In this document: piece after piece, positions 26,757 to 35,657 of the stretch
Position numbering within the stretch: position 1 is the first letter of the stretch
Layout: every line of letters starts with the position of its first letter
Source: Massilia yuzhufengensis
GTDB lineage: Bacteria > Pseudomonadota > Gammaproteobacteria > Burkholderiales > Burkholderiaceae_D
DNA: 64,000 bases
Direction of reading: 5' to 3'
Assembly: GCF_900112225.1 (NCBI RefSeq)
Contig: NZ_FOLD01000001.1
Location: 359,006 to 423,005, forward strand
Notes under the pieces: model-generated
Databases searched by the model: none
The model's input: only the letters and a program-made list of their open reading frames with translations
What the model was told of the DNA's origin: nothing
Program-made: the position numbers and the translations under genes

Positions 26757-27809
26757 TTAGAACGAGTGGTTCACGCCGACGTCGTAGTGGTTGACGGTCG
26801 ACGGAATGGCGGTGGTGCCTTTCTTGCGCGACGCATCCACGTACAGGTAGGTGCGCTTCGACAGGCTGTACTCATAGCCCAGCGAGAACTGCTTGACCTT
26901 CTGCAGGCCGTCGACGTCCTTCTGGCCGTAGCCGGCCAGCAGCTTGCCCGGGCCCATCGTGTAGTTGGCGCCCAGCACCCATGCGGTGGTGTTGGCGTTG
27001 GCGATGCGGCTGTGCTCCTGGTCCTGCTTCGAGTAAGTGCCCATCAGCTTGAGTTCCGGGGTGGCGGCGAGCGACGCGCCGATCGACCAGATCTTCGATT
27101 CGATGGCGTTGCGCTCGTAGCCGGCCATGAAGGCCGCCGGGCCGTTGTTATAGGTGCCGGTGATCGAGAACGGGTTGGCCGATGCTTCGGCGCCTGCCGG
27201 GTACTGCGGCGCGGCCGCGGTGCCGCGGCCGACCACGGCGGGACCGCCGCTGTTTTCCTTGGTCGCCACCGCGGCGTTGACCTGGAAGCCGCTCTGCAGC
27301 GGCGAGTTGTACCAGACCGCGTTCGAGAAACGGTTGTTCGAGTAGCCCGCCACGTCCAGCGGCTGCGAGGTGTAGCCGGCGACGCTCAGGTCGGTCCAGA
27401 AACCGGCCGGGCTCGGCGACGCGTGGAACGGGTCGAAGGCGCCGATGGTTTCATGCAGCGGGGTCAGGCCGCGGCCGATGCGGACCATGCCGAAGTCGCC
27501 CTGCAGGCCGACCCGGCTCTGGCCCTGGAACAGCGGACGCTGGGTGCCGTTGGCGCCGATTTCATTGGTGCCGGTATCCGGCTCGTAACGCATTTCCAGC
27601 TGGAACAGTGCCTTGAGGCCATTGCCCAGTTCTTCGGTCCCTTTGAAGCCGAGGGTGTTCGAAGCACGCTTGCCGATGTTCAGGGTCTGGCCGCTGCGCT
27701 TGATGATGCCAGCGTCGACGGTGCCATAGATCTGGACGGCGGTTTGTGCTTGCACGGTGCCGGCAGCGAATGCGCCAAGCAGTGCGACAGCCATGAGGGA
27801 GTGTTTCAT
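26757..27809 (-). CDS. Gram-negative general porin (Burkholderiales type), copy 2
   Basis: Outer-membrane porin of 350 aa. The signal peptide MKHSLMAVALLGAFAAGTVQA precedes QTAVQIYGTVDAGIIKRSGQ, and the protein ends in YDVGVNHSF with terminal Phe. PEFFTR-like loop segments and FKGTEELGNGLKALFQLEMRYEPDTG match the family. ATG 27809 is chosen because AAAGGA lies upstream and it starts the signal peptide. It is shorter than copy 1 and clearly divergent from it, so the two probably differ in expression or selectivity. Confidence 0.93.
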   Translation of the reverse strand: MKHSLMAVALLGAFAAGTVQAQTAVQIYGTVDAGIIKRSGQTLNIGKRASNTLGFKGTEELGNGLKALFQLEMRYEPDTGTNEIGANGTQRPLFQGQSRVGLQGDFGMVRIGRGLTPLHETIGAFDPFHASPSPAGFWTDLSVAGYTSQPLDVAGYSNNRFSNAVWYNSPLQSGFQVNAAVATKENSGGPAVVGRGTAAAPQYPAGAEASANPFSITGTYNNGPAAFMAGYERNAIESKIWSIGASLAATPELKLMGTYSKQDQEHSRIANANTTAWVLGANYTMGPGKLLAGYGQKDVDGLQKVKQFSLGYEYSLSKRTYLYVDASRKKGTTAIPSTVNHYDVGVNHSF

Positions 27810-28263
27810 TATTCGTGTTCCTTTTTTTCTTGGTTCAATCTCAGTCACCCGGGGCACGGCCTTACTGCTGAGTACCCGGATAAGCTGAACCTTAAATGCT
27901 TGAGTCGTCAAGATTGTAGGTTTGGTCAATTATCGCCGTCGCAATTGGTCGAAAGCCAATAAATCCAATCGTGCTGTTGTATTTTTGAAACGCGTGTCAT
28001 GTCGATGACACAATTTCCCACGATACAAGGATCAGCCGCTGGGGCGGACGATTTGCGCCGCCTCAAGAAAGGCGGGGATTACATCGAAGCGGCGGCGGGG
28101 ACGCCTTAGACTCTGCGTCACCTGAGGCCTGCGACGACGGCAATCCGGGAATTCTTGTATATTGGCAACTTTTTTGGGATGCCGCCCGCGTGGTGGCGCC
28201 TGCCGATGCCATGGATTCCCGCCGTGCCGCCGCGCCGGTCGATTCCCACCACGACACATCATC
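27810..28263. other. 454-nt intergenic region with promoter-like AT-rich DNA and a palindrome
   Basis: Divergent spacer between porin copy 2 and the Sel1 gene. It is AT-richer than its surroundings, with AAAAAAAGGA as the porin ribosome site. A perfect inverted repeat GTGTCAT-GTCG-ATGACAC at 27994-28011 is operator-like, and nearby are repeated TTGGTC/CCAAT words (27930-27970). TTGTATATT near 28155 is a possible -10 for the Sel1 gene. I see no convincing gene; a minus-strand frame at 28032-28298 lacks a ribosome site and coding bias. Confidence 0.5.
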
Positions 28264-29850
28264 ATGGCTAACCGAGAAGAACTGGCGATCATCCGCAACG
28301 CCCGCGCCGGCCAGGCTGCCGCCCAGCTCGAGTTGGGCAGGCTCTACCTGTTCGGCAGCGCCGGGCTGCCGCGGAGCCTGCAGACGGCGCTGCACTGGCT
28401 CGAACGGGCCGCGCGCCAGGAGTGCCAGCAAGCCTGGCAACTGATCGGCAACCATATCCCGCTCGCGCTGGCCCAGGGAAGCGCCGCCGCGCTCGCGCCC
28501 TGGTACGAGCGCGCCTACGACGACGGCAGCGTGCACGCCGGCCTGGTGTTTGCGCAACTGGTGCTCGGTGGGGCGGCCGAGGCCGGCGCGGCGCCTGCCG
28601 GGCCCAAGGCCCTGCGCGCGCTCCAGGACGCCGCGCGTGCCGGCTTCCCCGATGCGCAGTGGCTGCTGGCGCGGCGCCGCGACGCCGCGCCCGTGGTGCA
28701 GCTCGCCGCCGGCCCGGCGCCGGCCCTGGCCCAGGGCTGGCTGCGGTGCGCGGCCGACAGCGGCGTCGCCGAAGCCCAGTCCGCCGTGCTCGACCAGGCT
28801 TGGCAGGCCGGGCGCTTCGGCGACTACCTGGCGCGCGCGCTGCCGCTGGCGCGCGCCCTCGTGCGCACGGCGGCCAGCCACGACGGCGTGCACCGGCTGG
28901 CGCCGGGCGACATCGCCCTGCTGTCGCGGGTGGCGCGCCTGCAGGACGGCGCCCACGGGGCCGGCCAGCACGACGGCTTCCAGCACGGACTGGCGCTGGC
29001 GCCGGGAGAGCCGCTGTGCTTCTGGGAACTCGCCGCAGCCGAGCACGACCGCCATGCCCAGCTCGCGATCGGCCTGCGTTGCGCCCGCATGGGCGTCGAT
29101 GGCCGGCGCGTGGCCGGCCACGGCGCCGCCAATTTCAAGAAGGCGATCCGCTGGCTCAGCCTGGCCGGCGAGCAGGGGCTGGCCGAAGCCTGGTACGCGC
29201 TGTCGCGCATCTATATCAAGCCCGAATTTTCACAGCGTAACGTGGGCGACGCCCAGCGCTACCTCGAACGCGCCGCCGAAATGGGCTATCGCGCGGCCCA
29301 GCTCGAATGTGGCCACAATGCCTGGCGTGCCCGCCGCGAGAATGAAAACAAGGATGTCGCCGCCGTGTACTGGTTGCAGAAAGCGGTGGCCCAGGGCTGC
29401 GCCGAGTCGGCCGCGATGCTGGGCAAGATCGCGCCGCGCCTGGCCACGCCCCCGTACGTCGAGACCGGCCGCCTGCTGGCTGGCCAGGGCGAAGCGCTGC
29501 GCGCCTACCCGCTGCTGGGCGCCCGGCTGGAACTGGCGGCCCTGTTCAAGCTGTCGCGCGCCGAAGCCCTGCTGCTCGACGTGCCGGCGGCGGACCACGG
29601 CCACTGCCTGGTGATCGACATCCGCGCCAGCTACGGCCGCAGCAAGCGGCGCCTGGTGCTGGTCGATACCGCGCAGGAGCGCCACGCGCTCGACCGCATC
29701 GCGCGCCTGTTCGAAGGCATCGATTGCGGGCCGTCCGGGCCGGAAGGAAACTACCGGCAGCGGCTGTACCGGCTGCGCACGCTGCTGGGAGCGGCTGTCA
29801 AAGGCGGGGAAGATGGCGAGGGCCCGGCCGAGATCGGCCTGGCGGCCTAG
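28264..29850 (+). CDS. Sel1-like repeat protein
   Basis: Protein of 528 aa composed of Sel1/TPR-like helical repeats, without signal peptide. Clear repeats are AQLELGRLYLFGSAGLPRSLQTALHWLERAA (about 20-50), AIRWLSLAGEQGLAEAWYALSRIY near 292-315, AQRYLERAAEMGYRAAQLECG and VYWLQKAVAQGCAESAAMLGKI. The C-terminal 130 residues (DHGHCLVIDIRASYGRSKRRLVLVD) form a separate domain I do not recognise. Sel1 proteins are usually scaffolds for signalling or envelope complexes. The ATG at 28264 starts the first repeat. It lies opposite dapF, in the accessory block. Confidence 0.8.
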   Translation: MANREELAIIRNARAGQAAAQLELGRLYLFGSAGLPRSLQTALHWLERAARQECQQAWQLIGNHIPLALAQGSAAALAPWYERAYDDGSVHAGLVFAQLVLGGAAEAGAAPAGPKALRALQDAARAGFPDAQWLLARRRDAAPVVQLAAGPAPALAQGWLRCAADSGVAEAQSAVLDQAWQAGRFGDYLARALPLARALVRTAASHDGVHRLAPGDIALLSRVARLQDGAHGAGQHDGFQHGLALAPGEPLCFWELAAAEHDRHAQLAIGLRCARMGVDGRRVAGHGAANFKKAIRWLSLAGEQGLAEAWYALSRIYIKPEFSQRNVGDAQRYLERAAEMGYRAAQLECGHNAWRARRENENKDVAAVYWLQKAVAQGCAESAAMLGKIAPRLATPPYVETGRLLAGQGEALRAYPLLGARLELAALFKLSRAEALLLDVPAADHGHCLVIDIRASYGRSKRRLVLVDTAQERHALDRIARLFEGIDCGPSGPEGNYRQRLYRLRTLLGAAVKGGEDGEGPAEIGLAA

Positions 29851-29869
29851 CGTATGAGCGTCAGGCGCT

Positions 29870-30721
29870 CTAAATTTCCACTTCGCCTTCGAACACGGTT
29901 ACCGCCGGCCCGCTCAGGAATACCGGCTGCCCGTCCCCCGCCCAAGCAATGCTGAGCTCCCCGCCGCGCGCCGACACGCGCACCGGCGAATCGAGCAGTC
30001 CGCGCCGGATCCCGGCCACCACCGCGGCGCACGCGCCGGTGCCGCAGGCCAGCGTCTCGCCGGCGCCGCGCTCATACACGCGCAGGCGGATGTGATGGCG
30101 GTCGACCACCTGCATGAAGCCCGCATTGACCCGCTTCGGGAAACGGGGATGCGCTTCGATCGCCGGGCCGCTGGATTCCACCGGCGCGCTGTCGACGTCG
30201 TCGACCACCTGCACCGCGTGCGGGTTGCCCATCGAAACCACCGACACGAACACCGTCTTGTCGCCAATGTCGAGCGGCCAGGCCGTGTCCGCGCCCTCGT
30301 CCCAGCCACCCAGGCCGCTGCTGTCGAAGGGCACGGCCGCAGGCGCGAGCACCGGCGCGCCCATGTCCACCGTCACGCTGCCATCATGCTCGAGGCGCGG
30401 CGCGATGATGCCCTGCATGGTCTGGACGCGGATGCTGCGCTCGCTCGACAGGCCCTTCTCGCTGACGAAACGGGCAAAGGCGCGCGCGCCATTGCCGCAC
30501 TGCTCGACTTCGCCGCCATCGCTGTTGAAAATGCGGTAGCGGAAATCCACGCCCTCGGTGGCCGGGCGTTCCACCACCAGGATCTGGTCGGCCCCGATGC
30601 CGAAGCGGCGGTCGGCAAGCCGGCGCCATTGTTCCGGGCTAAGGGACACCTGCTGGTTGATCGCGTCGACGACGATGAAGTCGTTGCCGGCGCCGTGCAT
30701 CTTGGTGAATTTGAGTTTCAT
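29870..30721 (-). CDS. dapF: Diaminopimelate epimerase
   Basis: Converts LL- to meso-diaminopimelate for lysine and peptidoglycan synthesis, in the cytoplasm; 283 aa. The two active-site cysteines lie in [14 protein letters not shown] and [14 protein letters not shown]. The N-terminus [17 protein letters not shown] is the family signature. Third gene of a minus-strand unit after two acyltransferase genes (56-nt gap). In related genomes DUF484 and xerC follow; here a porin/IS block intervenes. Confidence 0.96.
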   Translation of the reverse strand: MKLKFTKMHGAGNDFIVVDAINQQVSLSPEQWRRLADRRFGIGADQILVVERPATEGVDFRYRIFNSDGGEVEQCGNGARAFARFVSEKGLSSERSIRVQTMQGIIAPRLEHDGSVTVDMGAPVLAPAAVPFDSSGLGGWDEGADTAWPLDIGDKTVFVSVVSMGNPHAVQVVDDVDSAPVESSGPAIEAHPRFPKRVNAGFMQVVDRHHIRLRVYERGAGETLACGTGACAAVVAGIRRGLLDSPVRVSARGGELSIAWAGDGQPVFLSGPAVTVFEGEVEI

Positions 30722-30777
30722 GGTCGGCCCAGCCGGATTAGCCCGGCTTAACGTTTTTTAAAATAGATTAGCCCAGC

Positions 30778-31641
30778 TTAATCGTAGAACGATGGCTCGC
30801 CCGCCGGCCGGGTCTTGAAGCGCTTGTGGGTCCAGAAGTATTCGGCCGGCGCCTCGCGCACGCGCTCCTCGATGAAGGCGTTCATGCGGCGCGTCGCTTC
30901 CACCATGTCGTCGCCCGGATAATTCTCCCACGCCGGGTAGAAACGCACACGCCAGCCCTGGTAATCCGGCAAGTAGGTCGCGACCACGGGAATCACCTTG
31001 GCGCCGGTGGTGGCCGCGATGCGGCCCAGCGCAGTGAGGGTGGCGGCCGGAATGCCGAAGAAGGGCACGAACTCGGCATCCTTCTCGCCGAAGTCCATGT
31101 CCGGCAGCATGAAATAGGGCAGGCCGTCGCGCAGCGCGCGCAGGATCGGCTTGATGCCTTCCTTGCGCGTCACCAGGCGCACCGGGCCGTAGCGTTCGCG
31201 GCCGTGGCGCAGCAGCTTGTCGAAGGCGGCGTTCTTTTGTGGCACGTACATGCTGCACACCGGGATCACGCGCGAGGCCACGCCCGCCACGTCGAGGCAC
31301 ACGAAGTGCGGGCACAGCAGGATGGTAGGGCCGTCTTCCATCGCCGCCTGTGGCACCGCCGGCTCGACGTGGATGAGCTTGCGTACGCGCGCTTCCGGCG
31401 CCCACCACAGGATCGAACGCTCGAAGATGCTGCGCGCGTAGGCGCGGAAATGCTGCTGCGCGATCGCATGGCGCTCACTGTCAGATTTTTCCGGCATGCA
31501 CAGGCGCAGGTTGGTGAGGGCAATGCGGCGCCGCCGCCCCATCACCAGGAACATCAGGCTGCCGACCGCTTCGCCCAGGCGGGCGAGCAGGGGCAGCGGC
31601 AGGAAATGCAGCAGCCACATGAAACCAAGCAAGACCCTCAT
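30778..31641 (-). CDS. LpxL/HtrB-type lipid A biosynthesis acyltransferase, copy 2
   Basis: Inner-membrane acyltransferase of 287 aa that adds a secondary acyl chain to lipid A. An N-terminal membrane helix (RVLLGFMWLLHFLPLPLLARLG) is followed by the catalytic HX4D motif in LLCPHFVCLDVAG (about 108-117), then GLPYFMLPDMDFG and the typical C-terminal YFWTHKRFKTRP. The ATG overlaps the stop of the preceding acyltransferase by 4 nt. The two copies probably acylate different positions or one acts after the other; which is which cannot be told. Confidence 0.9.
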   Translation of the reverse strand: MRVLLGFMWLLHFLPLPLLARLGEAVGSLMFLVMGRRRRIALTNLRLCMPEKSDSERHAIAQQHFRAYARSIFERSILWWAPEARVRKLIHVEPAVPQAAMEDGPTILLCPHFVCLDVAGVASRVIPVCSMYVPQKNAAFDKLLRHGRERYGPVRLVTRKEGIKPILRALRDGLPYFMLPDMDFGEKDAEFVPFFGIPAATLTALGRIAATTGAKVIPVVATYLPDYQGWRVRFYPAWENYPGDDMVEATRRMNAFIEERVREAPAEYFWTHKRFKTRPAGEPSFYD

Positions 31642-32489
31642 GACGCGGCCCCGCTGTCCGGGCCGGCCACGCCATCGGGCTGCTTGTAACGGTTATAGCT
31701 CCAAAAATACTGCGCCGGGGCACGTGCAATCAGCTGCTCCATGGCGCGGTTGATCGCCGCGGCCTGCTCGGCGGCGCTGCCCGACAGGTCGCCCTCGAAG
31801 GGCACGAAGCGCACCACGTAGCCGCGCCCGCGCGGCAGGCGCTCGGCATATACCAGCAGGATGTCGGCCTTGCCCAGCTGGGCCAGCTTGGCGGGCAGGG
31901 TCATGGTATAGGCGCTGCGTCCGAACCAGGGCGCCCACGCGCCTTCGCCTTCCTGCGGCACCTGGTCGGGCAGCAGGCCGATCGGCTGGCCGCCCTTGAG
32001 GGTCTTGGCCAGGATGCGCACGCCGGCCAGCGTCGCCGGCGCCAGGTGCAGGTTGTGGCGGGCGCGCGCGCCTTCGACCAGGGGTTTGAGCGCGCTCTTG
32101 CGCGGCGGGCGGTACATGACGGTCAGCGCGGTCTTGAGCGCGATCTGCTGCGCCGTCATCTCGAAGCAGCCGAGGTGGGGCGTGAGGAACACGATGCCGC
32201 GGCCGGCGTCCAGGCGCTGCTGCACCAGGTCCCAGTTCTCGACGCTGGCGAGGCGGTTGACACGCGCCGGGTCGGCGCACCAGACGAAGGCCAGCTCGAT
32301 GATGGCCTTGCCGGCTTCGGCGACCGCGGCGTGCAGCTGGGCTTCATAGCCGGCCTGGGCCAGGTTGGCGCGCAGGCGCTTGCGGTAGGAGGAAGACAGC
32401 AGATAGACGAGCCAGCCGAGTACGGACCCGAGGGCATGCAAAAACGGCAATGGAAATACCGATAGTGCACGAAATAAAAGAACTAACAT
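31638..32489 (-). CDS. LpxL/HtrB-type lipid A biosynthesis acyltransferase, copy 1
   Basis: Inner-membrane lipid A acyltransferase of 283 aa. N-terminal membrane segment FPLPFLHALGSVLGWLVYLLSS, catalytic HX4E motif in VFLTPHLGCFEMTAQQ (about 105-116), then QPIGLLPDQVPQEGEG and the C-terminal signature YFWSYNRYKQP. First gene of the lpxL-lpxL-dapF unit, divergent from metK across a 190-nt spacer. Translational overlap with copy 2 suggests balanced expression. Confidence 0.9.
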   Translation of the reverse strand: MLVLLFRALSVFPLPFLHALGSVLGWLVYLLSSSYRKRLRANLAQAGYEAQLHAAVAEAGKAIIELAFVWCADPARVNRLASVENWDLVQQRLDAGRGIVFLTPHLGCFEMTAQQIALKTALTVMYRPPRKSALKPLVEGARARHNLHLAPATLAGVRILAKTLKGGQPIGLLPDQVPQEGEGAWAPWFGRSAYTMTLPAKLAQLGKADILLVYAERLPRGRGYVVRFVPFEGDLSGSAAEQAAAINRAMEQLIARAPAQYFWSYNRYKQPDGVAGPDSGAAS

Positions 32490-32635
32490 GCGATTGACCA
32501 GAGTTGAACGAAGTGAGCCTTGCTAGAGCAAAATTCTCGAAGGCAGCGTAAAATACCACTTAATGCAGGATCCGCCGAGTTAATGACAACTTGCGATGCG
32601 GAATATAAATGTCGCTAAAGCGTCGCAGGCACCAG

Positions 32636-32667
32636 TTGCTGCGGCACGTTACAACCCACCGCAGTAA
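32636..32667 (+). promoter_or_regulatory. Stem-loop immediately upstream of the metK ribosome site
   Basis: A 9-bp stem (TTGCTGCGG with CCGCAGTAA, one G-U pair) around a 14-base loop ends 2 nt before the CGGAG ribosome site of metK. It could influence translation. I do not match it to a known SAM riboswitch class. A TATAAA box at 32604 could be the -10 of this transcript. Confidence 0.4.
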
Positions 32668-32680
32668 CCGGAGCCCCCCC

Positions 32681-33847
32681 ATGTCCAACGACTACCTCTT
32701 CACTTCCGAATCCGTCTCGGAAGGCCATCCCGACAAAGTCGCCGACCAGATCTCGGACGCCATCCTCGACGCCATCCTGGAACAGGATCCGCGCGCGCGC
32801 GTTGCCGCCGAAACCCTGTGCAACACCGGCCTGGTCGTGCTGGCAGGAGAAATCACCACCCACGCCAACGTCGACTACATCCAGGTCGCCCGCAACACCA
32901 TCAAGCGCATTGGCTACGACAACACCGATTTCGGCATCGACTACAAAGGTTGCGCCGTCATGGTCTGCTACGACAAGCAGTCGCCCGACATCGCCCAGGG
33001 CGTGGACGAAGGCGCCGGCATCGACCTGGATCAAGGCGCCGGCGACCAGGGCCTGATGTTCGGCTACGCCTGCGACGAAACCCCGGAACTGATGCCGGCC
33101 GCTATCTACTATGCGCACCGCCTGGTCGAGCGCCAGTCGCAGCTGCGCAAGGATGGCCGCCTGCCGTGGCTGCGCCCGGACGCCAAGTCGCAGGTCACCC
33201 TGCGCTACGCCAACGGCCGCCCGGTCGCCGTGGACACCGTCGTGCTGTCCACCCAGCACCATCCTGACGTCTCCCACTCGCAGATCGAAGAAGCGGTCAT
33301 CGAAGAAATCATCAAGCCGACCCTGCCGCGCGAATGGCTCGAAGGCACCAAGTTCCTGGTCAACCCGACCGGCCGCTTCGTCATCGGCGGCCCGCAGGGC
33401 GACTGCGGCCTGACCGGCCGCAAGATCATCGTCGACACCTACGGCGGTGCAGCCCCGCACGGCGGCGGCGCGTTCTCGGGCAAGGATCCTACCAAAGTCG
33501 ACCGTTCGGCAGCCTACGCCGCCCGCTACGTCGCCAAGAACGTGGTGGCCGCCGGCCTGGCGCGCCAGTGCCAGGTGCAGGTCAGCTACGCGATCGGCGT
33601 GGCGCGCCCGATCAACATCACCGTGTACACCGAAGGCACCGGCGTGATCCCGGACGACAAGATCGCCCAGCTGGTCATGGAACACTTCGACCTGCGCCCG
33701 AAAGGCATCGTGCAGATGCTCGACCTGCTGCGCCCGATCTACGCCAAGACCGCCGCCTACGGCCACTTCGGCCGCGAAGAGCCGGAGTTCACCTGGGAAC
33801 GCACCGACAAGGCGGCGCTGCTGCGCGCCGAAGCCGGCCTGTCGTAA
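32681..33847 (+). CDS. metK: S-adenosylmethionine synthetase
   Basis: Makes S-adenosylmethionine from methionine and ATP, in the cytoplasm; 388 aa, the usual length. Signatures: [31 protein letters not shown], and [23 protein letters not shown]. The ATG at 32681 follows a CGGAG ribosome site and gives the standard N-terminus. An in-frame ATG 72 nt upstream would add an unconserved basic tail. Functionally linked to ahcY and metF 2-5 kb downstream. Confidence 0.97.
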   Translation: MSNDYLFTSESVSEGHPDKVADQISDAILDAILEQDPRARVAAETLCNTGLVVLAGEITTHANVDYIQVARNTIKRIGYDNTDFGIDYKGCAVMVCYDKQSPDIAQGVDEGAGIDLDQGAGDQGLMFGYACDETPELMPAAIYYAHRLVERQSQLRKDGRLPWLRPDAKSQVTLRYANGRPVAVDTVVLSTQHHPDVSHSQIEEAVIEEIIKPTLPREWLEGTKFLVNPTGRFVIGGPQGDCGLTGRKIIVDTYGGAAPHGGGAFSGKDPTKVDRSAAYAARYVAKNVVAAGLARQCQVQVSYAIGVARPINITVYTEGTGVIPDDKIAQLVMEHFDLRPKGIVQMLDLLRPIYAKTAAYGHFGREEPEFTWERTDKAALLRAEAGLS

Positions 33848-33860
33848 TCCTCGTCACAAC

Positions 33861-33885
33861 GCGGGTCCGGCTTCGCCGGGCCCGC
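33861..33885 (+). terminator. GC-rich stem-loop after metK
   Basis: An 11-bp stem GCGGGTCCGGC/GCCGGGCCCGC with loop TTC begins 14 nt after the metK stop. No T run follows, so it is a strong hairpin but an atypical terminator. The following 200 nt to the kinase gene carry no recognised feature. Confidence 0.55.
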
Positions 33886-34084
33886 GCGGCGCGGCCACTC
33901 GCTGCCGCGCTTGCCGTGCTCGCTTCCTGCGTCTTGCAGGCGAATCTGTGGTGGCGAATGGGTATTTTTCCTGATGTTCTTCGGCAGGTGCTCGTTTCTG
34001 TTGCATACTGGAACATTCGTCATTTCCTCTTGGCATCAATAATTCGGTGAAGGCACACTTCACGCGCTTGTCAGAGCAGTTCCC

Positions 34085-35470
34085 ATGCCAGAAAGGCACA
34101 TGCCCCACCCCATCCTCACCAGCGCCATCGTTTGCGAACTCGACGTGATCGCCTCGCGCCAGCGTGCCCGCCAGATCGCCGCACACTGCGGTTTCGGCTC
34201 GCACGACCAGGCCCGTATCGCGACCGTCGTGTCCGAACTCGCACGCAATGCCTTCAGCTATGCGGTCGGGGGCAGGGTGGCGTTTTCGCTGGGGGTGCGC
34301 GGGGCGCGGCAGATGCTGGAAGTCGTGGTCGACGATACCGGGCCGGGCATCTCGGACCTGGACGCCTTGCTGGCGCGCGCCGGCGAGTCGCACCACCTGG
34401 CCGGCAGCGGGCTGCTGGCGGCGCGCCGCTTCATGGACAGCTGCGATATCACCACCGGCAGCAGCGGCACCCGCATCGTGCTGGTCAAGCTGCTGCCCCT
34501 GGCCTCGCCCGCGGTCACGGCCCTCGAGCTTGCCCGCGACCTGGCCGGCGTAGCGATGCCGAGCAATGTGGCGTTGTCGGAAGCCCATCACCAGAACCGC
34601 GAACTGACCGATGCGCTGGCCGCGCTGCAGGAGCGCCAGGACGAGCTGGTCGAGGTCTCGCGCCGGCTGGAACAGACCAATGCGCGGGTCGAGGAACTGA
34701 ACCGCCTGCTCAACGAGAAAGCGGCGTCGCTGATGTCGGCCGACCGCCAGAAGAATGAATTCCTGTCGATGCTCAGCCACGAACTGCGCGGGCCGCTGTC
34801 GGCCGCGGCCATGGCGGCCCACCTGCTGAAGAAGAACCCGGGGGCGAGCACCCAGACCATCGGCCTGGGCGAACTGATCAACCGCCAGGTCGGCCACATG
34901 AACCGCCTGGTGGAAGACTTGCTGGACGTCTCGCGCATCAGCCGCGGCCTGATTTCGATCGTCAAGGCCCCGGTCGACCTGCGCGACGTGGTCAATGCCG
35001 CCGTCGAGCAGATCATGCCGGCGGCCCAGCGCAAGGGCCAGCGGGTCGAGCTGGCGCTGCCGCCGGCGCCCTGTGCCGTCGAGGGCGATGCGACGCGCCT
35101 GGTCCAGGTCATCGGCAACCTGCTCGGCAATGCGATCCGCTATACCGGGCACGGCGGCCATATCAGCTTGAGCCTGGCGCAGCGCGAGGGCAACTGCGCG
35201 CTGCAGGTCGCCGACAACGGCCAGGGCATCGCCCCCGAACTCATCCCCCACCTGTTCGACCTCTACATGCAGGCCGAGCCATCGTCGGAGCGCCAGCATG
35301 GCGGCCTGGGCCTCGGGCTGGCGCTGGTCAAGAGCCTGGTCGCCCTGCATGGCGGGACGGTGACGGCGGCCAGCGACGGCGTCGGCCGCGGCAGCCGCTT
35401 CGACATCAGCCTGCCGCTGCTCCAGCTGCAGGCTGCGCCGGCGCCCACGCAAGCCATGAGCACTGCCTGA
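34085..35470 (+). CDS. Histidine kinase with an extra N-terminal RsbT/RsbW-like ATPase domain
   Basis: Cytoplasmic protein of 461 aa with no membrane segment. Residues about 1-145 form an anti-sigma-factor-type ATPase: VVSELARNAFSYA is the N box, DDTGPGISD the G1 box, and HHLAGSGLLAARRFMD the G2-like region. A coiled coil (about 160-215) follows, then HisKA with the phospho-acceptor His in LSMLSHELRGPLS (about 232) and a second ATPase (about 330-450: NLLGNAIRYTGHGG, VADNGQGIAPE, GLGLGLALVKSLV). No sensor, receiver or adjacent response regulator is seen. Expression is probably monocistronic. Confidence 0.85.
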   Translation: MPERHMPHPILTSAIVCELDVIASRQRARQIAAHCGFGSHDQARIATVVSELARNAFSYAVGGRVAFSLGVRGARQMLEVVVDDTGPGISDLDALLARAGESHHLAGSGLLAARRFMDSCDITTGSSGTRIVLVKLLPLASPAVTALELARDLAGVAMPSNVALSEAHHQNRELTDALAALQERQDELVEVSRRLEQTNARVEELNRLLNEKAASLMSADRQKNEFLSMLSHELRGPLSAAAMAAHLLKKNPGASTQTIGLGELINRQVGHMNRLVEDLLDVSRISRGLISIVKAPVDLRDVVNAAVEQIMPAAQRKGQRVELALPPAPCAVEGDATRLVQVIGNLLGNAIRYTGHGGHISLSLAQREGNCALQVADNGQGIAPELIPHLFDLYMQAEPSSERQHGGLGLGLALVKSLVALHGGTVTAASDGVGRGSRFDISLPLLQLQAAPAPTQAMSTA

Positions 35471-35558
35471 ACGGCGGCCGTTGCGCCGCCGCAAATACCC
35501 TGGCGGCAAGCCCCGGCGCCTCTCGCAGCATTGGCGGACTCGTGTTAAACTTGCCCAT

Positions 35559-35621
35559 TCCGAGGAGCGTTGCGACGAAGATTCCCATCTTCGCCAGGCT
35601 CGGATATCCGCAACCGCGCTC
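35559..35621 (+). ncRNA. SAH riboswitch upstream of ahcY
   Basis: The sequence matches the S-adenosylhomocysteine riboswitch: P1 TCCGAG (35559-35564) pairs with CTCGGA (35599-35604). The conserved GGAGCG lies directly after P1, a P2 arm CGAAG/CTTCG lies inside, and GCCAGGCTCGG is present. The pseudoknot strand CGCTC (35617-35621) pairs with GAGCG (35565-35569). SAH binding is known to turn on ahcY in beta- and gammaproteobacteria. The switch sits 37 nt upstream of the ahcY start; a T run and the ribosome site follow. Confidence 0.94.
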
Positions 35622-35657
35622 ACGTTAACTTTTTTCAACCATTGAAAGGAGCGCGTG

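Noticed and set aside
28032..28298. 88-aa minus-strand frame in the porin/Sel1 spacer
   Set aside because: It overlaps the Sel1 start and has no ribosome site and no coding character.
32490..32680. Known SAM riboswitch upstream of metK
   Set aside because: The leader has a stem-loop, but none of the conserved cores of SAM-I, SAM-II or SAH classes was recognised.
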